Assembly (NCBI RefSeq): GCF_016904945.1
Contig: NZ_JADIKF010000040.1
Span: 868,001-932,000, forward strand
Length of the DNA stretch: 64,000 bases
From: Dyella mobilis
GTDB taxonomy: Bacteria > Pseudomonadota > Gammaproteobacteria > Xanthomonadales > Rhodanobacteraceae
Direction: 5' to 3'
Shown here: positions 24,555 through 33,359 of the stretch, piece by piece
How the letters are laid out: each line of letters begins with the position of its first letter
How positions within the stretch are numbered: the stretch's first letter is position 1
Notes under the pieces: model-generated
What the model was told of the DNA's origin: nothing
What the model saw: the letters and a program-made list of their open reading frames with translations, nothing else
Database searches by the model: none
Program-made: the position numbers and the translations under genes

Positions 24555-25292
24555 ATGCTTCAGCGTCATGGCAGCACCCGAAGATCGCATGCAAACCAGG
24601 CGGCCCCATTCGCCCGCAAAAGCCGCGAATGGCTTGAACGCCCGGTTCTGCTGGCGCTGGTCACACTGGGGCACCTGGGCCTGTTGTGGGTGATGCTGCA
24701 GCCGGCAACGCCGTTTCAGACCGACCGTAGCAGACGCCGGATCGACGACGACGGCTCGATGCAGCTTCGCTTCATTCATCTGCATGTCGCGCCACCCGTT
24801 GCGGCGAAGCCCGTCACCCTTGCCGCTCCTGCGCCGATCGCCCACGTGCCGATCCGTCGCAGTGCGCCGCATGTCGCGCCGGCTGCGCTGCCTGAAACAG
24901 CAGCCGCACCAACGCCGACGATGCCCAGCCAGTTACTCGACACTTCGACCCCGGCTCCCGCCGCACCAGGCTACGTCGCCGGCAGCAACGGTTTTCAACA
25001 ACGACTGCGCGCCAGCGAAAACGCATCGGTTCCGAATGTCCCTGGCGGCGATTTCGTGCCCGGCGCGCCGCGAATCCCCATGATCGAGGAACGCTCGGCC
25101 GGCGCGATGGCGGTGCACTTCATTGGCTACCTGTTCGGCGCCCCTCATCCGCACTGCGTGGATGTCGATACCTGGCGGGGTATGACGCCGCAACAGCTCA
25201 TCGATGCGCACGTGTCGCAAAGCGACATCGACCGTATCGCCGCCGAGAACGGTTGCGTCGAACCGGAGCGCTTCAAGAATGTCCTGCACTGA
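24555..25292 (+). CDS. Single-span proline-rich envelope protein
   Basis: A 245-residue protein of TonB-like topology. A basic cytoplasmic start is followed by one membrane span (~30-48, LLALVTLGHLGLLWVML), a long Pro/Ala-rich stretch (~75-140) and a C-terminal domain of ~80 residues with two cysteines (PHPHCVDVDTW and AENGCVEPE). The C-terminal domain does not match the TonB fold I know. It is probably periplasmic and could interact with the outer membrane or peptidoglycan; this is inference. No obvious partner genes. Confidence 0.65.
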   Translation: MLQRHGSTRRSHANQAAPFARKSREWLERPVLLALVTLGHLGLLWVMLQPATPFQTDRSRRRIDDDGSMQLRFIHLHVAPPVAAKPVTLAAPAPIAHVPIRRSAPHVAPAALPETAAAPTPTMPSQLLDTSTPAPAAPGYVAGSNGFQQRLRASENASVPNVPGGDFVPGAPRIPMIEERSAGAMAVHFIGYLFGAPHPHCVDVDTWRGMTPQQLIDAHVSQSDIDRIAAENGCVEPERFKNVLH

Positions 25293-25574
25293 TCGGCGCA
25301 TGCGAGGCGACGAACAGCGCTACGCGTCGGCGAGCGATGTTTTGGCACCCACGGCGACCATCCGGTCAACGGCCTGTCATGCAAAGGTGGCAGGGGCGGC
25401 CTTTGTTGCGCCGCACCAGCGGCCTTTTCCGAGCCGTACTAAACTTATGGGGCTAACTCTTCGCCCCGGCTCCCTGCTGGGGCTTTGAGTTTCAGGCGTC
25501 GGGTCCTTGGCGGGGCCGCGCTTCCAATCATGGCTGCCGACCCCGGCACCGTAAAACGTGGAGTCCATGTTCCA

Positions 25575-26678
25575 ATGATTTTCGAAACCATCGCCCAAAC
25601 CGGCCACGAAGAAGTCGTCTTCTGCCACAACAAAGATGCCGGCCTGAAGGCCATCATCGCGATCCACAACACGGTGCTGGGTCCGGCACTGGGTGGCCTG
25701 CGCATGTGGCCGTACAAGACCGAGCAGGACGCCGTGAATGACGTGCTGCGCCTGTCGCGCGGCATGACTTACAAGAACGCCGTGGCCGGCCTGAACCTGG
25801 GCGGCGGCAAGGCGGTGATCATCGGCGATCCGTCCAAAGACAAGTCCGAAGCGCTGTTCCGCGCCTTCGGCCGTTTCGTCAACTCGCTCAACGGCCGCTA
25901 TATCACCGCCGAGGACGTGGGCATCGACGTCAACGACATGGAATATGTGTTCCGCGAAACCGAATACGTGACCGGCGTGCACCAGGTGCACGGCGGCTCG
26001 GGCGATCCCTCGCCGTTCACCGCCTATGGCACGCTGCAGGGCCTGATGGCCGCGCTGAACTTCCGTCACGGCAACGAAGACGTGGGCAAGTACAGCTACG
26101 CCGTGCAGGGCGCCGGCCACGTGGGCAGCGAATTCATCAAGCTGCTGCGCGAGCAGGGCGCGAAGGTGTTCGTCACCGACATCAACAAGGACGCCGTGCA
26201 GCGTTGCGTGGATGAGCTGGGCTGCGAAGCCGTCGGCCTGGACGAAATCTACGACGTCGACGCCGACGTGTACTCGCCCTGCGCACTGGGCGGCACGGTG
26301 AACGAACAGACGATCGACCGCATCAAGGCCAAGATCATCTGCGGCGCCGCCAACAACCAGCTGGCCAACGACGCGATCGGCGACGAGCTGCAGCGCCGCG
26401 GCGTGCTGTACGCGCCGGACTACGCCGTCAACGCCGGCGGCGTGATGAACGTGTCGCTGGAAATCGACGGCTACAACCGCGAGCGCGCGATGCGCATGAT
26501 GCGCACGATCTACTACAACCTGGGTCGCATCTTCGAAATCAGCAAGACGCAGAACGTGCCGACCTACAAGGCCGCCGACCGTCTGGCCGAAGAGCGCATC
26601 TCGTCCATCGGCAAGATCAAGCTGCCGCACATGGGCAATGGCAGCACGCGCTTTGCCGGTCGCATGCGCGGTCAGTAA
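25575..26678 (+). CDS. Leucine dehydrogenase (Glu/Leu/Phe/Val dehydrogenase family)
   Basis: A 367-residue NAD-dependent enzyme for reversible oxidative deamination of leucine, valine and isoleucine to their 2-oxoacids. The substrate domain has GGLRMWPYKTEQDA and GLNLGGGKAVI, with the catalytic lysine in the latter (K79). The NAD domain has VQGAGHVGSEFIKLLREQGA. The C-terminal GGVMNVSLEIDGYN and VPTYKAADRLAEERI are typical of leucine dehydrogenases. The ATG at 25575 gives the usual family length; upstream in-frame sequence is not conserved. It feeds the leucine degradation genes at 40.6-60.8 kb. A terminator follows. Confidence 0.92.
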   Translation: MIFETIAQTGHEEVVFCHNKDAGLKAIIAIHNTVLGPALGGLRMWPYKTEQDAVNDVLRLSRGMTYKNAVAGLNLGGGKAVIIGDPSKDKSEALFRAFGRFVNSLNGRYITAEDVGIDVNDMEYVFRETEYVTGVHQVHGGSGDPSPFTAYGTLQGLMAALNFRHGNEDVGKYSYAVQGAGHVGSEFIKLLREQGAKVFVTDINKDAVQRCVDELGCEAVGLDEIYDVDADVYSPCALGGTVNEQTIDRIKAKIICGAANNQLANDAIGDELQRRGVLYAPDYAVNAGGVMNVSLEIDGYNRERAMRMMRTIYYNLGRIFEISKTQNVPTYKAADRLAEERISSIGKIKLPHMGNGSTRFAGRMRGQ

Positions 26679-26696
26679 TTGGCCAAGTGCTCAGGA

Positions 26697-26726
26697 AAAA
26701 GGCCGCCGGGCGACCGGCGGCCTTTT
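26697..26726 (+). terminator. Rho-independent terminator
   Basis: AAAAGGCCGCCGG pairs with CCGGCGGCCTTTT over a short GCGA loop, followed by CTTTG. It lies 18 bases after the leucine dehydrogenase stop. Confidence 0.9.
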
Positions 26727-27106
26727 CTTTGCCCACCATTTGGGTCAGCAACTCCTGACTGGCGCGAACCCGTGTGAGCCTGCGCTGATTTTCGGCCCAA
26801 GGATCCGCGCCGAAATGTGATCGACGGCGTACAGTAATTCCATGGGCGGCATCCCGCCACGGTAGTTCTGATAGACTTTCCCCTCGCAAGAAAATGTGGC
26901 GTAAGGCTTTGCCGCGACAGGCAAAGCCGCCCACGGGATCGAGCTTCAGGGGACCCGCCTCGCGGGTGTAGTACAAGACAAATATCTTCACGGTCTGTGC
27001 GTCATCCGGCTGCCGTTCGTGTCGCCGCATCCAACCGCGGCGAACCAACCGGGTGGGAAAGGTTTACGCATGGGCGCCACGGAAGAGCAGACGCGGATTG
27101 ATGTGT
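26727..27106 (+). promoter_or_regulatory. Upstream/leader region of the aryl polyene operon
   Basis: About 380 bases before the first aryl polyene gene with no supported gene. It contains a perfect hairpin GGCTTTGCC-GCGACA-GGCAAAGCC (26905-26928). The stretch should hold the promoter for the whole 13-kb operon, as no other gap in the operon exceeds ~90 bases. The hairpin may be an operator or part of a 5' leader. A minus-strand open frame here has no protein character. Confidence 0.5.
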
Positions 27107-27376
27107 ATGAGCGCAATCATGGAAACCGGGATCAGCGATGAGGACATCCTGCTCAGGCTGAAGGATGTGCTGCGCGAAACCTTCGAGATCGATCCCGCCC
27201 GGGTGCAGCCGGAAACCCATCTGTTCACCGATCTGGAGCTGGACAGCATCGACGCGGTCGACCTGGCCATCCAGGTGCAGGACATGACCGGCATGCGCAT
27301 CAAGCCCGAGGACTTCAAGAACGTGCGGACGGTGGGCGACGTGGTCGCCACCGTGCGCGCGCTGCTCAATCGCTGA
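27107..27376 (+). CDS. Acyl carrier protein, aryl polyene cluster (ACP 1)
   Basis: An 89-residue carrier protein. The phosphopantetheine attachment serine is S47 in DLELDSIDAVDLA, and the four-helix pattern fits an ACP. It carries the growing polyene chain in the type II polyketide machinery. ATG codons at 27101, 27107 and 27119 are in frame; 27107 is chosen without strong ribosome-site support. It heads the operon, with the glycosyltransferase starting four bases after its stop. Confidence 0.9.
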   Translation: MSAIMETGISDEDILLRLKDVLRETFEIDPARVQPETHLFTDLELDSIDAVDLAIQVQDMTGMRIKPEDFKNVRTVGDVVATVRALLNR

Positions 27377-27380
27377 TCCG

Positions 27381-28169
27381 ATGTCCGCGCAGCAGGCGTC
27401 CGCCGTCACCGCAGACAGCTTCCGGCCCTGCGCGTTGATTCCCATCTACAACCACAAAGAAACCATCGTCGCGACGGTGAAGGCCCTGCGTGCGCACCGC
27501 CTGCCGGTGGTAATCGTGGACGACGGCAGCGACGAAGCCACCCAGGCCGTGCTCCAGGCGCTTGCCGCCAAGGAAACCGCCGTCAAGCTGATTCGTCTGC
27601 CGCGCAACGGCGGCAAGGGCCGCGCGCTGACCGCCGGGCTGATCGCCTTGCGCGACGAAGGCCACACGCACGCCCTGCAGATCGACGCCGACGGGCAGCA
27701 CAACGCCGGCGACGCGCCGCGGTTTCTTGCCGAAGGCCGCGCGCATCCAAGCGCCCTGGTCTGCGGCCACCCGGTATACGACCAGAGCGTGCCCCGCTCG
27801 CGGCTTTATGGCCGCTACATCACGCATGTCTGCGTGTGGCTGGAAACCCTCTCGTTCACGCTGCGTGATTCGATGTGCGGCTACCGTCTGTATCCGCTGG
27901 AAGCGACGTGTGCCGAGATCGATCGCAAGCCTTTACCGGCGCGCATGGATTTCGACACCGAGGTGGCGGTACGGCTGATCTGGCAAGGCGTACCGGTGCG
28001 CAACCTGCGAACCCGGGTGATCTACCCGAAAAACGGCCTTTCCCATTTCCGCATGCTGCACGACAACCTGCGCATTTCCGCCATGCACACCCGGCTGCTG
28101 CTGGGCATGCTGCCGCGCGCACCGGTACTGCTGTGGCGCAAGCGCCGGAGAGCTGCATGCGCAATCTGA
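27381..28169 (+). CDS. Family 2 glycosyltransferase, aryl polyene cluster
   Basis: A 262-residue cytoplasmic GT2 enzyme. It has the start CALIPIYNHKETI, nucleotide-binding VVIVDDGSDE, the metal-binding motif LQIDADGQHN (DXD-like) and an acceptor-region CGYRLYPLE. No membrane spans are seen. In aryl polyene clusters this enzyme is thought to join the polyene to a sugar-containing anchor in the outer membrane. It follows ACP 1 by four bases and overlaps the LolA-like start by 13 bases. Confidence 0.88.
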   Translation: MSAQQASAVTADSFRPCALIPIYNHKETIVATVKALRAHRLPVVIVDDGSDEATQAVLQALAAKETAVKLIRLPRNGGKGRALTAGLIALRDEGHTHALQIDADGQHNAGDAPRFLAEGRAHPSALVCGHPVYDQSVPRSRLYGRYITHVCVWLETLSFTLRDSMCGYRLYPLEATCAEIDRKPLPARMDFDTEVAVRLIWQGVPVRNLRTRVIYPKNGLSHFRMLHDNLRISAMHTRLLLGMLPRAPVLLWRKRRRAACAI

Positions 28170-28909
28170 TCGAGTCTCTTTTTGCTCCTTCCCCTGCTGG
28201 CAGGGGGAGGCTGGGAGGGGGTGCAGCTTTTTCGCAAACCCGTGCAACCCCGCCCCACTCCTCCCATGCTTACAGAAGAGGGATTCGCCGCCTGTCACGG
28301 GGATTTTTTGCGCTCCTGATCGCGCTGCTCTGTTCGGCCAGCCTGCGGGCGCAAAGTGCGTCACCCGATCTGCTGCACGCTGTGCTCAATCAATTGAACC
28401 AGCATGCTGCCGTGCGCGCCGCGTTCACCCAGCAGCGAAAGAATCCCGCGCTTACCCAACCGCAGACCAGCAGCGGCCAACTGCTGTTCGTCGCTGCGCA
28501 CGGCATGTTGTGGCAGGTGCAGCAGCCCTACCAGGAAACCCTCGCGCTCACCGGCAACCGCGTGGCGCGCCTCGATGCACGAGGCAACGCGCAACCGGTG
28601 CGCAACGAACGCGGCGTCAGCCAGATTTCGCAGATGCTGCAATCGATGCTGGCCGGCCAGCTCGACGCGGTGATGCGGCAATTCAACGTGAGTGCAGAAG
28701 GCACCGCGGCGCAATGGACCTTGCACTTCACGCCCAAGCAGGCGCGGGTGGCACAGGTATTGCGCGACATCCAGCTTGACGGCGGCGCGTATCTGCAAGG
28801 CATCCGCATCGACATGCAAGATGGTGCGCAAACCGATATCCGCATGACCGACACCCGGGACGCCGGCCCGCTGGGCGAGCTGGAAAAACGCGCACTCGGC
28901 CTGCCATGA
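28157..28909 (+). CDS. LolA-like outer membrane lipid carrier, aryl polyene cluster
   Basis: A 250-residue exported protein related to LolA. Its hydrophobic signal segment (GFFALLIALLCSASLRAQ) lies unusually far in, near residues 49-66. The mature part has the LolA style LLHAVLNQLNQHAAVRAAF and MLWQVQQPYQETLALTGNR. Residues ~10-24 are encoded by a REP-like palindrome (28187-28210 and flank) and look unlike protein. There is no in-frame ATG or GTG between the palindrome and the signal segment, so the true start is uncertain. It should carry the lipid-linked polyene across the periplasm with the MMPL exporter. Confidence 0.8.
   Translation: MRNLIESLFAPSPAGRGRLGGGAAFSQTRATPPHSSHAYRRGIRRLSRGFFALLIALLCSASLRAQSASPDLLHAVLNQLNQHAAVRAAFTQQRKNPALTQPQTSSGQLLFVAAHGMLWQVQQPYQETLALTGNRVARLDARGNAQPVRNERGVSQISQMLQSMLAGQLDAVMRQFNVSAEGTAAQWTLHFTPKQARVAQVLRDIQLDGGAYLQGIRIDMQDGAQTDIRMTDTRDAGPLGELEKRALGLP
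28187..28226. repeat. REP-like palindrome, CCTCCCCCTGC type, inside LolA-like frame
   Basis: CCTTCCCCTGC (28187-28197) pairs with GCAGGGGGAGG (28200-28210) with one G-T position, followed by CTGGGAGGGGGTGC. The same element in opposite orientation is at 32564-32587. Here it falls within the predicted 5' end of the LolA-like gene. Confidence 0.65.
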
Positions 28910-31269
28910 GCCGATCGGGTCTGCGGCGGCGCGCAACGTGGTTTTCGGCGGCAACGGTGTTGCTTACCCTGCTTTGCGCGTGGCTGCTGTTCGGCCGCGG
29001 CCGCTCGCCGATCCAGACCGACCTGCTGGCGATGCTGCCCGCCACCGAGCGCAATCCGCTGGCGGAGGTCGCCGCGCAGCGGTTGGCCCGCGCCAACGGC
29101 GACCGCATCATTCTGCTGGTCGCGAATGCCGACGACGACCGCGCCAAGAACGCCGCCCGCGAGCTGGGCAAAACCTTGGCGAAGAACGACGTGTTCGCGT
29201 CGGTAACCGCCGAACTGCCGCCGTTCGATCTGCAACAACTCACCGCGCCCTATCTGGCGCACCGTTTCAATCTGCTCACCGACGCGGACCGACAGGCGCT
29301 GGCGCAACCCGGCTACAACCCTGCCCAGGCACTGGCGCAACGCGTCAACGAACCCTTCGTCACGGGTGTGGGCACGCGCCTGCAGGACGATCCTTTCGGC
29401 TGGCTGCAGCATTGGCTGGATCAGCAGCCATGGAGCCGTTCGGCACTGCTGCCGGAAGACAACCTGCTGACCTCGCATCGCGACGATGGCAGCTATGTGC
29501 TGGTGACCGCCACGCTCAACGGCTCCTCTTACGACGATACGATCCAGCAGCGCGCATTGCTGGCGCTGGATCACGCCCAAGCACAGATCGAGCACGATCA
29601 ACCCGGCACCCGCCTGTTGCGCACCGGCGCGCTGTTTTACGCCGCCGCCGCGCGTGCCGATGCTGAACGCGACGTGCATCGGGTGGGCCTGATTTCCACG
29701 CTCGGCATCGCCCTGCTGCTGCTCGGCGTGTTCCGCTCACCGGGACCGTTGCTGCTGGCATTTCTGTCCACCGCCATCGGCGTGATCGCCGCCACGGTGG
29801 TGAGCATTCTTGCGTTCGGGCAGATCTATCTGCTCACGCTGGTGTTTGGTGCCGCGCTGTTGGGCGAGGCGGTGGATTACTCCATCCAGTATCTCAGCGC
29901 CCGCGCCAACGCCGGCGATGCGTGGGAACCGCGCAGGGGCTTGCGCCAGGTGCGCCCGGCCCTGTTGCTCGCCCTGGGTACTTCGCTGCTGGGCTATGCC
30001 CTGCTGGGCCTGGTGCCGTTTCCGGCGCTGCGCCAGATGGCCTGCTTCGCGATGACCGGCATGGCAGTCGCCTGCCTCAGCGTGTTCGCCTTGCTGCCCG
30101 CACTACTGCAACGCCGGGCCAGGCCGCTCTCGAGCTTGCCGGTGCGCGCTGCGCAGGCCTTGCAGCAATTCATCGCAGGCATCTCGTCGGGAAAGCGCGG
30201 CATGACGCTGGCCGTGGTTGCGTTGCTTTGCGCGATTCCCGGCTGGCACCAGCTGAGCCACGACGACGACGTGCACTTGCTGATCTCGCCGCCGACCGAA
30301 CTGGCCCGGCAGGAAGCGAGCATTCGCGACATCACCGGCCTCGGCAACGGCACGCAGTTCTATCTCGTTGAGGGCGACGACGACGAACAGGTCTTGCAGC
30401 GCGAGGAAGCCTTGGAGCAGCGGCTGCAGAAAATGGTCGACGCGCATCAGCTGCAAAGCTGGCTCGGGCTGGCGGGCATGGTGCCTTCCCTGCACCGCCA
30501 ACAAGCCGACCAGGCACTCTTGGCGCCGCTGTTCGCGCAGCCCGATCGCATGCGCCAATGGCTGGTCCAGGCCGGCTTTCGCGAGGCGGATGCCGATGCT
30601 TTCATCCACGCGTGGCCGGGCACGCCGCTCGATCTGCACACCTGGCTGAAGAGCCCGCTCGCCACGCCGTTCCGCTATCTGTGGATGAGCGATGCGTCCG
30701 GCCACGGGGCCGCATCGCTGGTGTTGCCACAGGGCGACGCATCCGGTCAGGCGTTGCAAGCGGCGGCCGCTGGTCTGCCCGGGGTGACCCTGGTCGACAA
30801 GGCGGCGGGCGTATCGAATCTGTTCGGGCGCTATCGCCGGTACGCCAGCGTGTGGCTGCTGGCTGCCGTGCTGTTGATCGTGCCGGTGTTCGGCTGGCGC
30901 TACGGCTGGCGCGACGTGCCGCGCGTACTGGCACCGCCGGTGCTGGGCATCGCTTTCACGCTGGCCACCTTGGGCTACGTGCATCAGCCGCTGACCTTGT
31001 TTCACTGGATGGCACTGATGCTGGTGCTGGGTGTGGGCGCCAATTACGCGGTGTTCCTGCGCGAAGGCGAACCGCATGCCGCGCACCGTCCCGGCGCGAG
31101 CTACGCCAGCGTCCTGCTTTCGGCCATTACCGCCTTGCTGTCGTTCGGCCTGCTGGCATGGAGCTCCATGCCCGCGTTGCGCGACTTCGGCCTCACCTTG
31201 CTGCTGGGCATCGGCTTCACCGCTTTGCTGGTGCCGACCAGTTCGGCACGTCGGGTTACTTCCTCATGA
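28906..31269 (+). CDS. MMPL/RND-family exporter, aryl polyene cluster
   Basis: A 787-residue inner-membrane protein. One N-terminal span (~11-29) is followed by a large periplasmic domain (~35-260), then five clustered spans (~265-410), a second periplasmic domain and five more spans (~640-780). This doubled arrangement is typical of MMPL/hopanoid-transport type RND proteins. It starts within the stop of the LolA-like gene (ATGA). It is expected to extract the aryl polyene lipid from the inner membrane and pass it to the LolA-like carrier. Confidence 0.9.
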   Translation: MSRSGLRRRATWFSAATVLLTLLCAWLLFGRGRSPIQTDLLAMLPATERNPLAEVAAQRLARANGDRIILLVANADDDRAKNAARELGKTLAKNDVFASVTAELPPFDLQQLTAPYLAHRFNLLTDADRQALAQPGYNPAQALAQRVNEPFVTGVGTRLQDDPFGWLQHWLDQQPWSRSALLPEDNLLTSHRDDGSYVLVTATLNGSSYDDTIQQRALLALDHAQAQIEHDQPGTRLLRTGALFYAAAARADAERDVHRVGLISTLGIALLLLGVFRSPGPLLLAFLSTAIGVIAATVVSILAFGQIYLLTLVFGAALLGEAVDYSIQYLSARANAGDAWEPRRGLRQVRPALLLALGTSLLGYALLGLVPFPALRQMACFAMTGMAVACLSVFALLPALLQRRARPLSSLPVRAAQALQQFIAGISSGKRGMTLAVVALLCAIPGWHQLSHDDDVHLLISPPTELARQEASIRDITGLGNGTQFYLVEGDDDEQVLQREEALEQRLQKMVDAHQLQSWLGLAGMVPSLHRQQADQALLAPLFAQPDRMRQWLVQAGFREADADAFIHAWPGTPLDLHTWLKSPLATPFRYLWMSDASGHGAASLVLPQGDASGQALQAAAAGLPGVTLVDKAAGVSNLFGRYRRYASVWLLAAVLLIVPVFGWRYGWRDVPRVLAPPVLGIAFTLATLGYVHQPLTLFHWMALMLVLGVGANYAVFLREGEPHAAHRPGASYASVLLSAITALLSFGLLAWSSMPALRDFGLTLLLGIGFTALLVPTSSARRVTSS

Positions 31270-31300
31270 GCATTTTTGATTTTTCGTGGAGCGCGGATCG

Positions 31301-32524
31301 ATGAAACGTGTCGTGATTACCGGCATGGGCGGCGTCACGCCGTTGGGGCACGATTGGTCCCAGGTCGCATCGCGCCTGCGCGAGGGACGCAATGCGGTGC
31401 GCAAGATGCCGGAGTGGGATTTCTTCGACTCGCTCAACAGCCGGCTGGGCTGCCCTGTCGATGATTTCCAACTGCCGGACTGGCCGCGCAAGCACCTGCG
31501 CTCCATGGGCCGTGTCGCGCAATTGGCCGTCGCCGCCAGCGAGCGCGCACTGCGCGATGCCGGGCTGCACGGCGACAACAGCATTGCCGATGGTCGCATG
31601 GGCGTGGCTTACGGTTCCTCCGGCGGCAGCGTCGACCCCATCCGCGTGATGGGCCGCATGCTGGAAACCGGCTCCATGCAGGGCGTTACCGCCACCAGCT
31701 ACGTGCAGATGATGGCGCACACGACGGCAGTGAATGTCGGTGTCTTCTTTGGGCTGAAAGGCCGCATCCTGCCCACTTCCAGCGCATGCACCTCCGGCAG
31801 CCAGGCGATCGGCTACGGTTACGAGACGATCCAGCAGGGCAAGCAGAAGCTGATGCTGTGCGGCGGGGCCGAAGAACTTTCCGGCCCGAGCGTGGCGGTG
31901 TTCGATACCTTGTTCGCCACCAGCACCCGCAACGACGACGGGGCGCTGACGCCGCGTCCATTCGACCGTAGCCGCGATGGACTGGTGGTCGGCGAAGGCG
32001 CCACCACCCTGGTGCTGGAGGAATACGAACACGCACGCGCACGCGGCGCGCGCATCTATGCGGAAATCGTAGGCTTCGGCTGCAATTCCGACGGCAACCA
32101 CATCACCCAGCCCACCAGCGAAACCATGGCGACGGCGATGCAGCTCGCCTTGCAGGATGCGCAGATCGCGCCCGAGGCCATCGGCTACGTCAGCGCGCAC
32201 GGCACCGCCACCGACCGCGGCGACATCGCGGAAAGCCACGCCACGGCCAATGTCCTTGGCCCGCGCGTGCCGATCAGTTCGATGAAAAGCTACGTCGGCC
32301 ACACCCTGGGCGCGTGCGGCGCACTGGAATCCTGGTGGGCGGTGGAGATGATGCGCGCCGGCTGGTTTGCGCCGACGATCAACCTGGACGAACCGGACCC
32401 GGCGTGTGCGGAGCTGGACTACATCGTGGGGAACGGACGCACGATCCAGACCGACTACGTGATGAACAACAACTTCGCTTTCGGCGGCATCAATACGTCG
32501 CTGATCTTCAAGGCGTGCGTGTGA
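31301..32524 (+). CDS. Beta-ketoacyl-ACP synthase, aryl polyene cluster (KS 1)
   Basis: A 407-residue FabF-like ketosynthase with the full Cys-His-His triad: C163 in PTSSACTSGSQA, H300 in VSAHGTATDRGD and H334 in YVGHTLGACG. It condenses malonyl-ACP with the aryl starter or growing polyene chain. The ATG at 31301 begins the conserved strand KRVVITGMGG; a GTG at 31286 is in frame. It stands next to a chain-length-factor-like protein, with which aryl polyene ketosynthases form a heterodimer. Confidence 0.93.
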   Translation: MKRVVITGMGGVTPLGHDWSQVASRLREGRNAVRKMPEWDFFDSLNSRLGCPVDDFQLPDWPRKHLRSMGRVAQLAVAASERALRDAGLHGDNSIADGRMGVAYGSSGGSVDPIRVMGRMLETGSMQGVTATSYVQMMAHTTAVNVGVFFGLKGRILPTSSACTSGSQAIGYGYETIQQGKQKLMLCGGAEELSGPSVAVFDTLFATSTRNDDGALTPRPFDRSRDGLVVGEGATTLVLEEYEHARARGARIYAEIVGFGCNSDGNHITQPTSETMATAMQLALQDAQIAPEAIGYVSAHGTATDRGDIAESHATANVLGPRVPISSMKSYVGHTLGACGALESWWAVEMMRAGWFAPTINLDEPDPACAELDYIVGNGRTIQTDYVMNNNFAFGGINTSLIFKACV

Positions 32525-32563
32525 TGTTCACGGGCCGGTGCGAACAGCATCCCTCCCTCCCAG

Positions 32564-32587
32564 CCTCCCCCTGCACGCAGGGGGAGG
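32564..32587. repeat. REP-like palindrome, CCTCCCCCTGC type
   Basis: CCTCCCCCTGC (32564-32574) and GCAGGGGGAGG (32577-32587) form a perfect 11-bp stem with a 2-base loop, preceded by CCCTCCCTCCCAG. It fills most of the largest internal gap of the aryl polyene operon, between KS 1 and the next gene. It is the inverse copy of the element at 28187. Confidence 0.75.
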
Positions 32588-32612
32588 AGCAAAGCTTGCA
32601 AGCTGGAACGGC

Positions 32613-33359
32613 ATGAACTTCGTCATCGAACAATGGCGCGCCTGGGCTCCAGGCCTGGATAGCGACGAAGCCTGGCAAGCCTGGTCGCGCCATCCCGTTC
32701 GCGTACCGGATGACGACGCGCGGCCCGCCTGTGATTTTCTTCCCGCCATGCAACGCCGCCGGCTCAGCCGACTGGCACGCATGACCTTGCACGTCGCGTG
32801 GCCGCTGTGCGCGGAAGACGAGCAGCTGCCGTTCGTTTTCGCCTCGCGCCACGGCGAAACGCCGCGCACCTACGCCTTGCTCAGCGAAGTGGCCGATCAG
32901 CAGCCGTTGTCGCCGACGCAGTTCGGCCTGTCGGTGCACAACGCCATCGCCGGGCAGTGGTCCATCTTGCGCGGCCAGCGCGGCGAATCGGTGGCCATCG
33001 CCGGCGAAGCCGATACCTTCGAGCATGCCATGGTGGAAGCAGCTGCCCTGCTGAGCGAGGGTGCCCCCGCCGTGCTGGTGGTGATCGCCGAGGAATACCC
33101 ACCCGAACCCTACCGCGAGTGGATCGACGACGTACCGTTTTCGTATGCTCTGGCACTGAGGGTCAGGGGAATCGACGCGGATCACGGCATGCAAACCGGC
33201 GAACGTTGGCAACTGCGCCTGGAGCCCGACGACCACCACCACGACGCGGCGAGCGAATGCCCGCACGCATTGCAGTTCGTCCGCGCCATGCACGAAAAAC
33301 ACGGCACGTTGGATCACTCTTGGAAAGCACGTCGATGGATCTGGCAGCGAATCCCGTAA
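32613..33359 (+). CDS. Ketosynthase-like chain length factor, aryl polyene cluster
   Basis: A 248-residue protein of the short beta-ketoacyl synthase N-terminal family (Ketoacyl-synt_2 style). FVFASRHGETPRTYALL and SPTQFGLSVHNAIAGQWSI are the conserved blocks. There is no active-site Cys at the expected place (GEADTFEHAM), so it is a non-catalytic partner. In the studied E. coli-type aryl polyene system the comparable protein acts as chain length factor with the ketosynthase. Its stop overlaps the next gene by 25 bases. Confidence 0.85.
   Translation: MNFVIEQWRAWAPGLDSDEAWQAWSRHPVRVPDDDARPACDFLPAMQRRRLSRLARMTLHVAWPLCAEDEQLPFVFASRHGETPRTYALLSEVADQQPLSPTQFGLSVHNAIAGQWSILRGQRGESVAIAGEADTFEHAMVEAAALLSEGAPAVLVVIAEEYPPEPYREWIDDVPFSYALALRVRGIDADHGMQTGERWQLRLEPDDHHHDAASECPHALQFVRAMHEKHGTLDHSWKARRWIWQRIP

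Noticed and set aside
26617..27048. 143-residue minus-strand open frame ahead of the aryl polyene operon
   Set aside because: It runs through the leucine dehydrogenase terminator, has no domain and no start signal.
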